From the IMG/VR virus record IMGVR_UViG_3300021185_000683, positions 1-24,545 of that record: a DNA stretch of 24,545 bases. One strand, given 5' to 3'. The first letter of the stretch is position 1. Each line of letters begins with the position of its first letter. The translations under genes were made by a program, and so were the position numbers. The notes below the pieces were generated by a model. That model was not told the DNA's origin. It searched no databases and saw only the letters and a program-made list of their open reading frames with translations. Source of the stretch: a virus. Positions 1-7,751 of this stretch are shown here, one piece after another.

Positions 1-2
1 CG

Positions 3-677
3 ATAAGTAAGATCGATGGTCGGACTATTTGGAATTGTTATAAAGCATCTTGTACTATAAGGGGTGCATATAATACGGGGCGGTCGATCTCTGCTATTAA
101 GAATAAAATGAATGGCGAGGTGGCAAATCTAGACCGAAAGATAAAACCAATACCATCTGTATTAACATCAGTTGATAACAATGAGTGTGCGGTTGAATAT
201 CTTAAATCAGTAAATTCCTATGATGCATTCAAGATGGGTCTAGTCTCACTTTCCTATGACCCTGCAAGTAACCGTGTCCTATACTTTACTCATGGGGGCA
301 AAGGTGCAGTAGGTAGATGTCTTGATAATAGAAAACCTAAGTGGATGTCTTACGGAGACACTCAAGATGGTGTTCAAGTAGGTAATACTAAACATGCTGT
401 TCTGGTAGAAGACGCTGCTTCCGCATGCTCTGTAGTAAGGGTTCCGGGGCTTACGGGATATGCAATGCTTGGAACAAACCTTACAGCCCCTATTAAAATG
501 CGTGTTAGACACTTTAGCTGTGTGACAATTATTCTTGACAACGATGCTAGTTCTAAGGCATTACGCATAGCTAAGGCCCTACAACTACATACTGATGTAC
601 GAGTAAGGCTGACGAAAAGAGATTTGAAATGGCTTGATAGGCCTGAGTTAGAAGAATTGATAGGTCATGAATACTAG
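3..677 (+). CDS. DNA primase, TOPRIM type (partial, 5' end outside window)
   Basis: The reading frame is open from the left edge, so the ATG at 108 is internal and the true start lies outside the window. The visible 224 residues begin with what looks like the end of a zinc ribbon (WNCYKASC, Cys at visible residues 12 and 17). A TOPRIM fold follows: the acidic residue of LVEDAAS (visible E136) and the LDND pair (visible D179 and D181) match the metal-binding Glu and DxD of TOPRIM primases. The product would make RNA primers for lagging-strand synthesis. The DnaB-like helicase is a separate gene at 1342, so primase and helicase are split rather than fused as in T7 gp4. The family assignment rests on the motifs; the N-terminus is unseen. 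Confidence 0.8.
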   Translation: MSKIDGRTIWNCYKASCTIRGAYNTGRSISAIKNKMNGEVANLDRKIKPIPSVLTSVDNNECAVEYLKSVNSYDAFKMGLVSLSYDPASNRVLYFTHGGKGAVGRCLDNRKPKWMSYGDTQDGVQVGNTKHAVLVEDAASACSVVRVPGLTGYAMLGTNLTAPIKMRVRHFSCVTIILDNDASSKALRIAKALQLHTDVRVRLTKRDLKWLDRPELEELIGHEY

Positions 678-915
678 GAAATTAGAACATACGGACTATC
701 AAAGATCAAAGGTATTAATTTCCTTTGAAAATACACAATACTTTAAAACCTTAGTTTCCCACAGGTGGACAGGTTCTTACTTGTTAAAACCTTACGGGGC
801 TCATTTTAGGAAATCCTTACGCATACTAAGTAAAAAAATACTTAGGGTTGGATCTGATTGGATTGGCAATAGTGTCTGGGATAGCCCAGTAGTTGGTTTA
901 GCACCACCCTCTTAA
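667..915 (+). CDS. small basic protein of unknown function
   Basis: This 82-residue frame starts with an ATG inside the last codons of the primase gene (11-base overlap), an arrangement typical of phage operons. It is the only reasonable frame in the 340 bases before the next gene. The product is basic and rich in Lys, Arg and Ser, with no membrane segment and no motif I recognise. A purine-rich GAAG lies about ten bases upstream, so the ribosome site is weak. The sequence is visibly more A+T rich than the helicase and polymerase genes. It could be a chance frame; overlap with the primase and lack of an alternative are the main support. Confidence 0.45.
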   Translation: MNTRKLEHTDYQRSKVLISFENTQYFKTLVSHRWTGSYLLKPYGAHFRKSLRILSKKILRVGSDWIGNSVWDSPVVGLAPPS

Positions 916-1015
916 ACATATATACAATTTAACATAGAGGCGCAGGCGATCGGCTGCGAAAAAAAGTATTCGTCTAAGATACCAGTACAGACGTAAAACA
1001 AAAGGGAATGGTACA

Positions 1016-1216
1016 TTGAAAGCTCGTGGAATAATTCTTGTGGATTTTGATTTCGACGGATTCAGAGAGGCCGCAGAGATGCAAGACATACTCGAAAAAG
1101 CAAGAGATATGATTATTACAGACAACAAGTATGTTGTGCATCATCAGACCGACTTGAAGGAAAGAAGAGGCGATCACGCCCCCGACTTGCGGAAGATGAA
1201 ATTTCGTAACAATTAG
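1016..1216 (+). CDS. conserved-looking small phage protein, TTG start
   Basis: The frame starts with TTG at 1016, preceded by an AAAGGGAA ribosome site at about 1001-1008 with good spacing. A nearby ATG at 1008 reads only three codons before a stop, so TTG is the best start. The 66-residue protein opens with a hydrophobic strand followed by acids (GIILVDFDFDGF), a charged helix, and a basic end (DLKERRGDHAPDLRKMKF). I recall similar small proteins near replication genes of T7-like marine phages, but I know no function. It ends just before a strong terminator, so it is the last gene of the leftmost plus-strand unit. Confidence 0.7.
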   Translation: MKARGIILVDFDFDGFREAAEMQDILEKARDMIITDNKYVVHHQTDLKERRGDHAPDLRKMKFRNN

Positions 1217-1239
1217 AACTACTTAAATACTGTATGTAG

Positions 1240-1267
1240 GGCCCTGCCATTTGGTGGGGCCTTTTTT
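1240..1267 (+). terminator. rho-independent terminator
   Basis: A GGCCC...GGGCC stem with two internal G-T wobbles gives about nine to ten pairs around a tiny TT/ATTT loop, directly followed by TTTTTT (1262-1267). It lies 23 bases after the stop of the 66-residue gene and before the helicase operon. It probably ends or attenuates transcription from the left, so the replication operon likely needs its own promoter just downstream. Confidence 0.9.
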
Positions 1268-1282
1268 ATTTGCTTATTTCCA

Positions 1283-1310
1283 TTGCCGTGTATAGTAATC
1301 GTACTATTAA
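1283..1310 (+). promoter_or_regulatory. probable sigma70-like promoter of the replication operon
   Basis: TTGCCG (1283-1288) and TATTAA (1305-1310) are separated by 16 bases, just after a strong terminator and 31 bases before the helicase ATG. A 16-base inverted repeat, ATAGTA-atcg-TACTAT (1292-1307), overlaps the spacer and -10 element and might be an operator. The stretch also loosely resembles a T7-type promoter (TAATCG...ACTATTAAGGGGAGA), but no phage RNA polymerase gene is in the window. The position argues for a promoter more strongly than the match to consensus does. Confidence 0.5.
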
Positions 1311-1341
1311 GGGGAGAACCCTACACTAACAGAGGTGGAGA

Positions 1342-2565
1342 ATGGACCAAGCAATACTCAAGAAACTACTATCGAGCGAATTTTATAATGATAACAGGGC
1401 CAAGCTAAAAAGAGCCCTATTTGCCGAAGAAGGCGCAGACCTCTTCGATGTACTGGAACAAGCACACAGTAAGTATGGACATGATCTGTCCGTCAAAGAG
1501 CTTTTGATTCTGTACAAGATAAACAATCCTATTTCGACAGAAGCAGAAGTGGGCGTTGTAACAGATGTTATAACAAGCATAAGCAATGCGCCTGATATAT
1601 CTGACGGTGTGGCGCAGGACGCTATCATAGATTTGTGGAAGCGAGAGAACGCCCGGCAGATAGCTGACCTAGCCATTAGCGCAGCTACTGAAGGCAACTT
1701 CGAGGCAATGGTTACCATCCGTAATATCATGGATGAAACCATAAGCAGCTACGTCCCTGATGACTTCGGTGACTTCACAACTGATGATCTAGATGAGCTT
1801 CTTGCCGAGACAGGCAACGGGAATAGATGGATGTTCAACATCCCAAGCCTAAGCAGGAATGTTTATGGCATTGGTCCGGGGGAGTTTGCTATCGTATTTG
1901 CTACCCCGGAGACAGGTAAGAGTTCATTTGTTGTGAGCTGTTGCGCTGGGCCCGGCGGCTGGTGTGAGCAAGGTGCTAAGATCTTGTACCTTGGAAACGA
2001 GGAAACAACTCGACGTACAAAGGTTCGAGCCTACCAAGCGTGGTGTGGCATGAATGAGCAGGAGCTGCTGGATCGAAACGAAGAAGCCAAGCGCAAGTAT
2101 ACTGCCATCAAAAGCAACATGCTGATGAAGGATATTCAAGATTGGGATCTAAACCGTATCGAAGCATTCATCGATAAGGTTAAGCCTGATATCATTATAC
2201 TAGATCAGGGTGATAAGATTCAAATCGCTGGCCAGTATAACGCAGGCCATGAGCGACTTAGAGAACTGTACAGGCGGTTAAGGGAAACAGCCAAGCGTTA
2301 TGACGCTGCGGTCATCTCTGTTAGTCAGGCTAGTGCGGATGCCGAGCACAAGACTAAGCTGTCATATACAATGATGGAAGGATCTAAGATTGGTAAGGCT
2401 GCGGAGTCTGACCTGATCATAGGCATAGGAAGACACTCAGGTGAGACCGATAGCGGGGAACCTGACCCTACTCGCTTCTTGACTGTTAGTAAGAATAAAC
2501 TCTCCGGCTGGCATGGAACTATCCCTGTCGTTCTAGAGGCGGGGATTAGTCGCTATGTCCAGTAA
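1342..2565 (+). CDS. replicative DNA helicase, DnaB/RecA-fold (SF4)
   Basis: This 407-residue protein should unwind the replication fork with ATP. The C-terminal half carries a Walker A loop ATPETGKS (residues 187-194), a Walker B strand IIILDQ ending at D288, and a later strand with VISVSQAS (Q329), in the order seen in DnaB and T7 gp4 helicase domains. Residues 1-160 are mainly charged helices with low recognisable similarity; they could bind the separate primase encoded at 3-677. AGAGG at 1331-1335 gives a proper ribosome site for the ATG. The end overlaps the polymerase start by 11 bases, so translation is likely coupled. It is the first gene after the terminator/promoter segment. Confidence 0.92.
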   Translation: MDQAILKKLLSSEFYNDNRAKLKRALFAEEGADLFDVLEQAHSKYGHDLSVKELLILYKINNPISTEAEVGVVTDVITSISNAPDISDGVAQDAIIDLWKRENARQIADLAISAATEGNFEAMVTIRNIMDETISSYVPDDFGDFTTDDLDELLAETGNGNRWMFNIPSLSRNVYGIGPGEFAIVFATPETGKSSFVVSCCAGPGGWCEQGAKILYLGNEETTRRTKVRAYQAWCGMNEQELLDRNEEAKRKYTAIKSNMLMKDIQDWDLNRIEAFIDKVKPDIIILDQGDKIQIAGQYNAGHERLRELYRRLRETAKRYDAAVISVSQASADAEHKTKLSYTMMEGSKIGKAAESDLIIGIGRHSGETDSGEPDPTRFLTVSKNKLSGWHGTIPVVLEAGISRYVQ

Positions 2566-4729
2566 GTATGAAGGATGGCTGGTCCTAGATTTAGAAACCA
2601 CAGTTCAGAAGATTGATGGTAAGTGGGATAACTCACCAAAGAACCCTAATAACAAAATGGTATCGGCGCATTACGCATGGATAACTGCTGATGGTCTGGG
2701 CGAGGTCAAAAGTGACTTTTACCATCACAAGGACTTGAAGAATTACGGGGTGTGGAATCACGCTTTGAAGCACCCTGATGATCCCAGAAAGCTAATGAAG
2801 GCTCTCAAGAAGGCTAAGGGTTGTATTGCACACAACCGTAAGTTCGACAGTTTCTGGCTGAGAGAAACAGGCTTCAAGGAATATATGCCAGAGAATTGGT
2901 ACTGTACCATGCAAGCTGAATATCTTCTGGCAAAGGGTCAACGCACCGAGCTGTCTCTATCAGCAACGTCAGAACGCTATAACGTCACTCGTAAAAAGAG
3001 TGATCTGGTTGATGATATGTTTAGGCAGGGGACCGGGTTCGAGGAGATGCCTATCGAAACAGTCCGGGAATATGCCGAGGCTGATGTCATTAGCTGCGGT
3101 GAGATATTCCTAGCACAGCAAGCCAGATTTGAAGAGCCTGACAATGTATCGCTTCTTCCTGTCTTACAGCTCACATCAGAAATGACAGAGTTCCTGCTGG
3201 AGATCGAAAGTAACGGTTGCCAGATAGATATGGATGTACTGCTTGAGGTCGAACATACATACAAGACGGAGCAATCCAAGCTGCTATCTGATCTGACTAG
3301 GATCATTGAAGAGGTGATGGGGGATACTCCAATCAATCTCAACAGCGGGCAGGATCTCACTAAGGTAGTGTACTCCCGTCAGGTAATAGACAGAGAGGTC
3401 CACCGATCTGAGTTCAATATAGGAGTGAATGCTGCGGGAAAACCTCTACGCCCCACTCCCATGAACAAAGCACAGCTCACTAAGGCTGTAAGAAAGACAA
3501 CTCAGAAGGTTTATCGGACTGAAGGTATGTGCTGCAAGGAGTGCAAAGGCTCTGGCACAATACAGAAGTATAAGAAGAATGGTGACCCGTGGAAGAATAG
3601 AACCAAATGCCCGGTATGTTCAGGTGTGGGTGCTCTCTACATTCCTACAGGTAAGATTGCGGGCCTGAAGCTCATCCCTACAGTTTCGGCTGACGCTTCT
3701 ATCAACGGATTTAAGACCGATAAGCTGACGATCAAGAAGCTCATTGATCAGGCCTATGCTAAGGATAACTTGACTGCGGTTGAGTTCCTTACCAAAATCA
3801 CACGGCTCAATGCCATAAGCACTTACCTTGATAGCTTTGTAAGCGGCATCAAGACATGGACTAGATCGACAGGGCTACTGCACTCCACGTTCAATCAGAC
3901 CGTAACTGCAACTGGCCGCCTAAGTTCCACCAATCCAAATTTCCAGAACTTACCAAAAGGAAATAAGTTTGAAGTTCGCCGGGCTATTGTCAGTAGATTT
4001 GCTGGCGGGAGCTGCGGAGAAATGGATTTCAGCGGTCTTGAATTTAGAGTCGCAGGGATGCTTTCAAAGGATCAGCAGATCATTGATGACGTTCTCGTAG
4101 GTAAGGATGTTCACAGGCAGACTGCCTCGATCATACTACAGAAGCCAGAAGATCAGGTTACTAAAGAAGAAAGAGGTCAGGCAAAATCCAAGACGTTCCA
4201 GCCACTTTATGGCGGGATTGGGATGGGAGAGCCGGACCATGTTCGTGCATATTTCAGTTCATATTTTAAATTATATCAGGGACTTGCACGATGGCATAAG
4301 AGCCTCGGTGATGAGGTATTAAATCGAGGATATATACAGACCCCGAGTGGGCGTCAGTTTGCATTTCCTAACGCCAAACGTCTGCGAAATGGCAGGATCA
4401 CCAACCATACTCAGGTGGTAAACTTCCCCTGCCAATCGTTTGCCACAGCGGACATTGTTCCTCTGGCATGCATACGTGCCCTGCGTAAGTTTAGAGAGAT
4501 GGGGCTGCTTAGTAAGCTGATCCTAAGTGTGCATGACTCCATCGTCGTAGACATACATCCAACCGAGATACAGGACGTAGGCAGGGCACTCCAGTGGGCT
4601 ATGAGCGGCGTAGATGAAGAGCTCCAGCACAGGTTTGGATATCAGGCAGTTCTCCCATTAGATACTGAGTATTCAGTCGGTAGCAACTGGATGAATATAG
4701 AAGAGATAAGTGTTGATACGGACACTTAA
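2555..4729 (+). CDS. DNA polymerase I, family A, with embedded DnaJ-like zinc finger
   Basis: This is the replicative polymerase, 724 residues. The 3'-5' exonuclease is intact: D12/E14 (LDLET), N94 and D98 (HNRKFD), and Y173/D177 (REYAEAD). Between it and the polymerase domain sit two DnaJ-type repeats, CKECKGSG (327-334) and CPVCSGVG (352-359), enough for one zinc site. The polymerase motifs follow: A with D491 (MDFSGLE), the O-helix R540-K544-F548-Y552, and C with H660-D661 (SVHDS). F548 aligns with Phe762 of E. coli Pol I, not the Tyr of T7. No 5'-3' exonuclease domain is present, as expected for phage enzymes. The zinc-finger insertion is, as far as I recall, typical of HMO-2011-type marine podoviruses. 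Confidence 0.95.
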   Translation: MSSKYEGWLVLDLETTVQKIDGKWDNSPKNPNNKMVSAHYAWITADGLGEVKSDFYHHKDLKNYGVWNHALKHPDDPRKLMKALKKAKGCIAHNRKFDSFWLRETGFKEYMPENWYCTMQAEYLLAKGQRTELSLSATSERYNVTRKKSDLVDDMFRQGTGFEEMPIETVREYAEADVISCGEIFLAQQARFEEPDNVSLLPVLQLTSEMTEFLLEIESNGCQIDMDVLLEVEHTYKTEQSKLLSDLTRIIEEVMGDTPINLNSGQDLTKVVYSRQVIDREVHRSEFNIGVNAAGKPLRPTPMNKAQLTKAVRKTTQKVYRTEGMCCKECKGSGTIQKYKKNGDPWKNRTKCPVCSGVGALYIPTGKIAGLKLIPTVSADASINGFKTDKLTIKKLIDQAYAKDNLTAVEFLTKITRLNAISTYLDSFVSGIKTWTRSTGLLHSTFNQTVTATGRLSSTNPNFQNLPKGNKFEVRRAIVSRFAGGSCGEMDFSGLEFRVAGMLSKDQQIIDDVLVGKDVHRQTASIILQKPEDQVTKEERGQAKSKTFQPLYGGIGMGEPDHVRAYFSSYFKLYQGLARWHKSLGDEVLNRGYIQTPSGRQFAFPNAKRLRNGRITNHTQVVNFPCQSFATADIVPLACIRALRKFREMGLLSKLILSVHDSIVVDIHPTEIQDVGRALQWAMSGVDEELQHRFGYQAVLPLDTEYSVGSNWMNIEEISVDTDT

Positions 4730-4756
4730 TTGAGGTACAATAACAACTCTATTATA

Positions 4757-4763
4757 AAAGGAG
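4757..4763 (+). promoter_or_regulatory. ribosome binding site that sets the SSB start
   Basis: AAAGGAGA lies 8 bases before the ATG at 4772. It argues against the in-frame TTG at 4730, which directly follows the polymerase stop and has no ribosome site of its own at suitable spacing. Confidence 0.75.
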
Positions 4764-4771
4764 ACCCGGTA

Positions 4772-5605
4772 ATGGGCGAAATGACAACTTATTCAGCAGC
4801 ACAGATGCAGGAGCTACATGCCACGCTGGGCATGAACGATCAGCAACCTAAGTCAAAGAACAGGCTTCCCGAACTTAAAATCTCTAGTAAGCGGCGGGAT
4901 GAAGCAGGCAATGACATTCGTGACTTCGAGGGCCATTTCTGGCTCAAGAACTACGATCAAGAAGTTTATTCGGATAAGGTAAAGATCCGTGTTCTGTCTC
5001 AGCTTTATCAATGGATTGATTATGATCCAGAAGCACAGAGACCTCGTAACAGAACACTAATGATCCCGTTCCTATCACATCAGGCGATAGACGAGACGGG
5101 AACTGTGCGCTGCGGCAAACCCCTCTCAAAGGTGATGAAGGATTGGTCAAAGGAACAGAAGGCTAAGTATTCTACGATTACTTTGTTCCGTCAGCTAAGA
5201 TGTCTTGTGTCATATACTGGTAAGACTGCTGCTGGCGAAGAAGTGACAGTAGAGAACGTCCCTGCCATCATTATGAACAAGAAGACTTCCTACATGAACT
5301 TCGAGGACGAAGTTATTAAGAAGCTGAATGGTCGTAACTACTCTGACTTCTGGTGTGATTTATCTACAAATGAGCATCAGAACGGTGATGTCACTTATTA
5401 TACTTGGCACTACAAACCGGACCTAAAAAATCCAGTGGCTATGGATGATACCACTATGGATACGTTAGCTCATTTTGCCTCGATGGTTAAAGCCGAGAAC
5501 GAAGATGTCAAAGCTAAGTACGAAGCAGCCCTTAGCCGTAAATCAATGGATGACGATATTCTAGAAGCCCTTGAGGATGATCTAGATGCGGATCTAGCAG
5601 ATTGA
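4772..5605 (+). CDS. probable single-stranded DNA-binding protein
   Basis: This 277-residue protein sits between the polymerase and the exonuclease. The ATG at 4772 is chosen because a clear AAAGGAGA precedes it. The middle is rich in beta-like stretches with aromatic and basic residues (for example KIRVLSQLYQWIDYD). The C-terminus is strongly acidic (DDDILEALEDDLDADLAD), the signature tail by which phage and bacterial SSBs contact polymerase and helicase. The sequence does not closely match T7 gp2.5 or bacterial Ssb by eye, so the call rests on tail, size and position. It could also be a recombination mediator or another replisome accessory. Its stop (TGA) overlaps the next start (TTG) as TTGA. 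Confidence 0.6.
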   Translation: MGEMTTYSAAQMQELHATLGMNDQQPKSKNRLPELKISSKRRDEAGNDIRDFEGHFWLKNYDQEVYSDKVKIRVLSQLYQWIDYDPEAQRPRNRTLMIPFLSHQAIDETGTVRCGKPLSKVMKDWSKEQKAKYSTITLFRQLRCLVSYTGKTAAGEEVTVENVPAIIMNKKTSYMNFEDEVIKKLNGRNYSDFWCDLSTNEHQNGDVTYYTWHYKPDLKNPVAMDDTTMDTLAHFASMVKAENEDVKAKYEAALSRKSMDDDILEALEDDLDADLAD

Positions 5606-6462
5606 TTTTAGAAGCTCAGATACACAAGAGCTGTGACAAACTCTCTAACAACGAAGCGCACCTTTTAGACATCAAACCTGAGTGGATTGATGAGTGTGTG
5701 GAGATGGTTAGAGAGGGCCTTCACAAGCAGTTATTTCGTGAGAACGAACCGTTTCGTGTACGCATGTCAAATATTTCGAGGCCTACCTGTCAGCTCCAGA
5801 TGGACAAGGCAGGGGCTAAGAAAGCTCGGATGCCCTACAATCATATCATTCGTATGATGCATGGGGATATCATTGAGGCTGTGATGCAGCTCATCCTGCG
5901 TATCTCCGGTGCAAATATCACTGGTGGTAAGCACAAGGTTAAGCTCAAGGTTGCGGGAACAGAAGTCCGTGGCGAGGATGACATAGAAATCGATGGCAAG
6001 ATCTTTGATACTAAATCTGCTTCGCCGTGGGCCTTTGGTAACAAGTGGAGCAAAGGCTTTGAAGGTCTAAAGGAGTCTGATGACTTTGGGTATATAGGGC
6101 AGCTAGTAGGCTACTCCGTTGCTCAGAAGAAACAGCCCGGCGGATGGATTGTAGTAGATAAAAGCAGCGGTCAGGTGAAGGTGGTTGAAGCCAACTTATC
6201 AAAGCCTGAGATCAAAGAGATCCTCGGCAGTATGAAAGACACTGTTAAGGCTCTCGATGGTGAGTTCAAACGCTGCTTTGAGCCAGAGGATGAGAACTTC
6301 CGCCGTAAGCCTACGGGCTCCAAGCGTCTGTGCGCTACCTGTGGTTTCTGCTCATTCCTCGATACGTGCTGGCCTAACGCTCAGTATCTGCCTCAGACAG
6401 GTTCTCAAGCGCAAAGCCCACGACATTACTGGTACACCCAGTATGAGGGTAAAGAACTCTGA
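5602..6462 (+). CDS. PD-(D/E)XK exonuclease, Cas4/RecB-like, with probable Fe-S cysteines
   Basis: The 286-residue frame begins with TTG fused to the previous stop (TTGA), implying coupled translation; the next Met, at residue 55, would delete a region that looks like part of the fold. Nuclease residues appear in RecB/Cas4 order: H87 (MMHGDIIEA), acids at 126-127 (GEDD), the D136-x-K138 pair (DTK) and Q167 (GQLVGY). The C-terminus has C244, C247, C250 and C256, and C63 lies before the histidine motif. One upstream Cys plus three downstream is how Cas4 and AddB hold a 4Fe-4S cluster. The enzyme probably resects DNA ends or degrades host DNA next to the replisome. The cluster is inferred. Confidence 0.8.
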   Translation: MILEAQIHKSCDKLSNNEAHLLDIKPEWIDECVEMVREGLHKQLFRENEPFRVRMSNISRPTCQLQMDKAGAKKARMPYNHIIRMMHGDIIEAVMQLILRISGANITGGKHKVKLKVAGTEVRGEDDIEIDGKIFDTKSASPWAFGNKWSKGFEGLKESDDFGYIGQLVGYSVAQKKQPGGWIVVDKSSGQVKVVEANLSKPEIKEILGSMKDTVKALDGEFKRCFEPEDENFRRKPTGSKRLCATCGFCSFLDTCWPNAQYLPQTGSQAQSPRHYWYTQYEGKEL

Positions 6463-6822
6463 ATGGCGATCAAGACCGCCAGCGCTAAAGGTAAAGGCCG
6501 CCGCCATCAGCAATGGGTCCGGGACAGACTATTAGATCTATTCCCGGATCTTGAGCCCGACGATATCAAAAGCACATCTATGGGAGCCTCTGGAGAAGAT
6601 GTCCAACTGAGCCCGGCTGCCCGTAAGCAGATACCCATCAGCATAGAATGCAAGGCCTACAAGAGCTTTGCTGTCTATAAAATAATGGATCAGGCCACCG
6701 AGAATTCCAAAGAAGGAATTGAGCCTGTTGCAATCATAAAAGCGGATCGTAAGAGCCCACTGGCGGTAGTGGATGCTGTGTACTTCCTGAAATTATTAAA
6801 ACAGGCAGGAGCCAATCCATGA
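6463..6822 (+). CDS. small PD-(D/E)XK endonuclease-like protein
   Basis: This 119-residue protein follows the exonuclease with no gap. It has a basic N-terminus (KGKGRRHQQW), then MGASGEDVQLSP with D46, then ISIECK with E62 and K64, and a following Q77. The D...E-x-K pattern is the PD-(D/E)XK core as found in small phage nucleases and Holliday-junction-type resolvases. The likely role is DNA cleavage during recombination, branch resolution before packaging or host DNA breakdown, comparable with the job of T7 endonuclease I, but the substrate cannot be read from the sequence. Its end overlaps the next ATG (ATGA). Confidence 0.7.
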   Translation: MAIKTASAKGKGRRHQQWVRDRLLDLFPDLEPDDIKSTSMGASGEDVQLSPAARKQIPISIECKAYKSFAVYKIMDQATENSKEGIEPVAIIKADRKSPLAVVDAVYFLKLLKQAGANP

Positions 6823-7139
6823 TCGAAGATGAGTTACCAGTAAATACTATGACCCTGATGATTGAGGTCAAAGAAGATGGCCAGATGGCACTGTTCTCAG
6901 GCCATAACCTGTCTAATGAAATGGGAAAGGATGAGTTCGCATTCTTAACAGATATGATGAACGGTCTGTTCCTGTCATTTGATGAATTGATGAATCATTT
7001 TGCCAGCGTAGGAGAGTCAGCTCGAATTGCTGACGAGCTTATGGAGCAAGATGAAATCATATTTGAGGCGGATGAAGAACTTGTCGAGGCAATCAAAGAC
7101 AAGAAGATAATCCCCTTCGATAAGAACAAGTTGAACTGA
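6819..7139 (+). CDS. acidic protein of unknown function
   Basis: This frame encodes 106 residues and overlaps both neighbours (ATGA at the start; TGATG at the end), so it is firmly embedded in the operon. The product is acidic and Met-rich, with an N-terminal beta-like stretch (TLMIEVKEDGQMALFSG) and then amphipathic helices. There is no signal peptide, membrane segment or motif I recognise. The location between nucleases and nucleotide-metabolism genes suggests an accessory or host-takeover role, but that is only context. Confidence 0.7.
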   Translation: MIEDELPVNTMTLMIEVKEDGQMALFSGHNLSNEMGKDEFAFLTDMMNGLFLSFDELMNHFASVGESARIADELMEQDEIIFEADEELVEAIKDKKIIPFDKNKLN

Positions 7140-7420
7140 TGGCAAAGTGGAAAGAAGTACCGCTTGCGGCGGAGGCATGTGATCGAACCAAGGTAGCCTC
7201 GGACGGACTGTCTACGTCCTACTATGAGCTTCCAACTCACGCCACAGAACTACGTCACTTGATCAGTCATAAGGGCATGAGCAAGAGCCGTGGAGACATC
7301 TTCAAGGCTTGTTACCGCCTCGGTGAAAAGCAGGGCACGGACACGCTCTACGATCTCAACAAGATGAAGTTCTTCATTGAGGATTTAATAGAAATGCATA
7401 AGCGTGGAGAGCTTTTATGA
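7139..7420 (+). CDS. small protein, DUF3310-like
   Basis: The protein has 93 residues. The stretch from about residue 29 onward (YYELPTHATEL, then ISHKGMSKSRGDIFKACYRLG, ending in DLNKMKFFIEDLIEM) follows the pattern of DUF3310 phage proteins: a 'YY..P' start, a helix with an 'N/D-I-x-KA-x-YR/LG' core and a final helix. Members are sometimes annotated as nucleotide kinase-like, but I know of no firm function. It overlaps the preceding stop by one base and the following MazG gene by four. The match is from memory and moderate. Confidence 0.6.
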   Translation: MAKWKEVPLAAEACDRTKVASDGLSTSYYELPTHATELRHLISHKGMSKSRGDIFKACYRLGEKQGTDTLYDLNKMKFFIEDLIEMHKRGELL

Positions 7421-7743
7421 ACATGCAAGATTACCAAACCCAAGCATCTAAAACCGCCATCTATAACGATGCTGATATCATCGTATATCCGGCCCTCGGG
7501 ATGCTATCAGAAGCGGGCGAGGTCGCAGGCAAGGTTAAGAAGGTCTTGCGTGATAAGAATGGCAACTTCGATCCTACCGAGAGAGAGAAGATAGCTGACG
7601 AAGTGGGCGATGTGCTTTGGTATATCGCTGCGCTTTGCACCGACTTGGGTATTGGTATGGAAACCATTGCCCAGAAAAATCTCGATAAACTTAACAGCAG
7701 AATGGCACGGGGCGTAATCAGCGGCTCGGGCGATAATAGATAG
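7417..7743 (+). CDS. MazG-like nucleotide pyrophosphohydrolase
   Basis: This 108-residue all-helical protein has the two MazG metal motifs at the usual spacing: E32-A-G-E35 (LSEAGE) and E62-V-G-D65 (DEVGDVLWY). The family hydrolyses NTPs or dNTPs to monophosphates plus pyrophosphate. In marine phages it is thought to clean or rebalance nucleotide pools, or perhaps act on alarmones, which is disputed. Directly upstream of the ribonucleotide reductase, a role in nucleotide supply is most likely. It overlaps the previous gene by four bases and ends eight bases before the reductase start, with GGGGCAG in between as a ribosome site. Confidence 0.88.
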   Translation: MNMQDYQTQASKTAIYNDADIIVYPALGMLSEAGEVAGKVKKVLRDKNGNFDPTEREKIADEVGDVLWYIAALCTDLGIGMETIAQKNLDKLNSRMARGVISGSGDNR

Positions 7744-7751
7744 GGGCAGTA

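Noticed and set aside
47-82. ACTATAAGGGG with TATAATAC, resembling the 1301-1316 motif and a T7-like promoter
   Set aside because: It lies inside the primase frame, is short, and no third convincing copy was found.
941-966. Hairpin CGCAG...CTGCG followed by an A-run
   Set aside because: A terminator needs a T-run after the stem; here it is A on the plus strand, and on the minus strand the T-run precedes the stem.
4730-4771. TTG at 4730 as SSB start, and a TTGAGG-N17-TATAAA promoter in the same stretch
   Set aside because: The ATG at 4772 has a much better ribosome site. A promoter here would start transcription on top of that ribosome site, so the match is probably chance.
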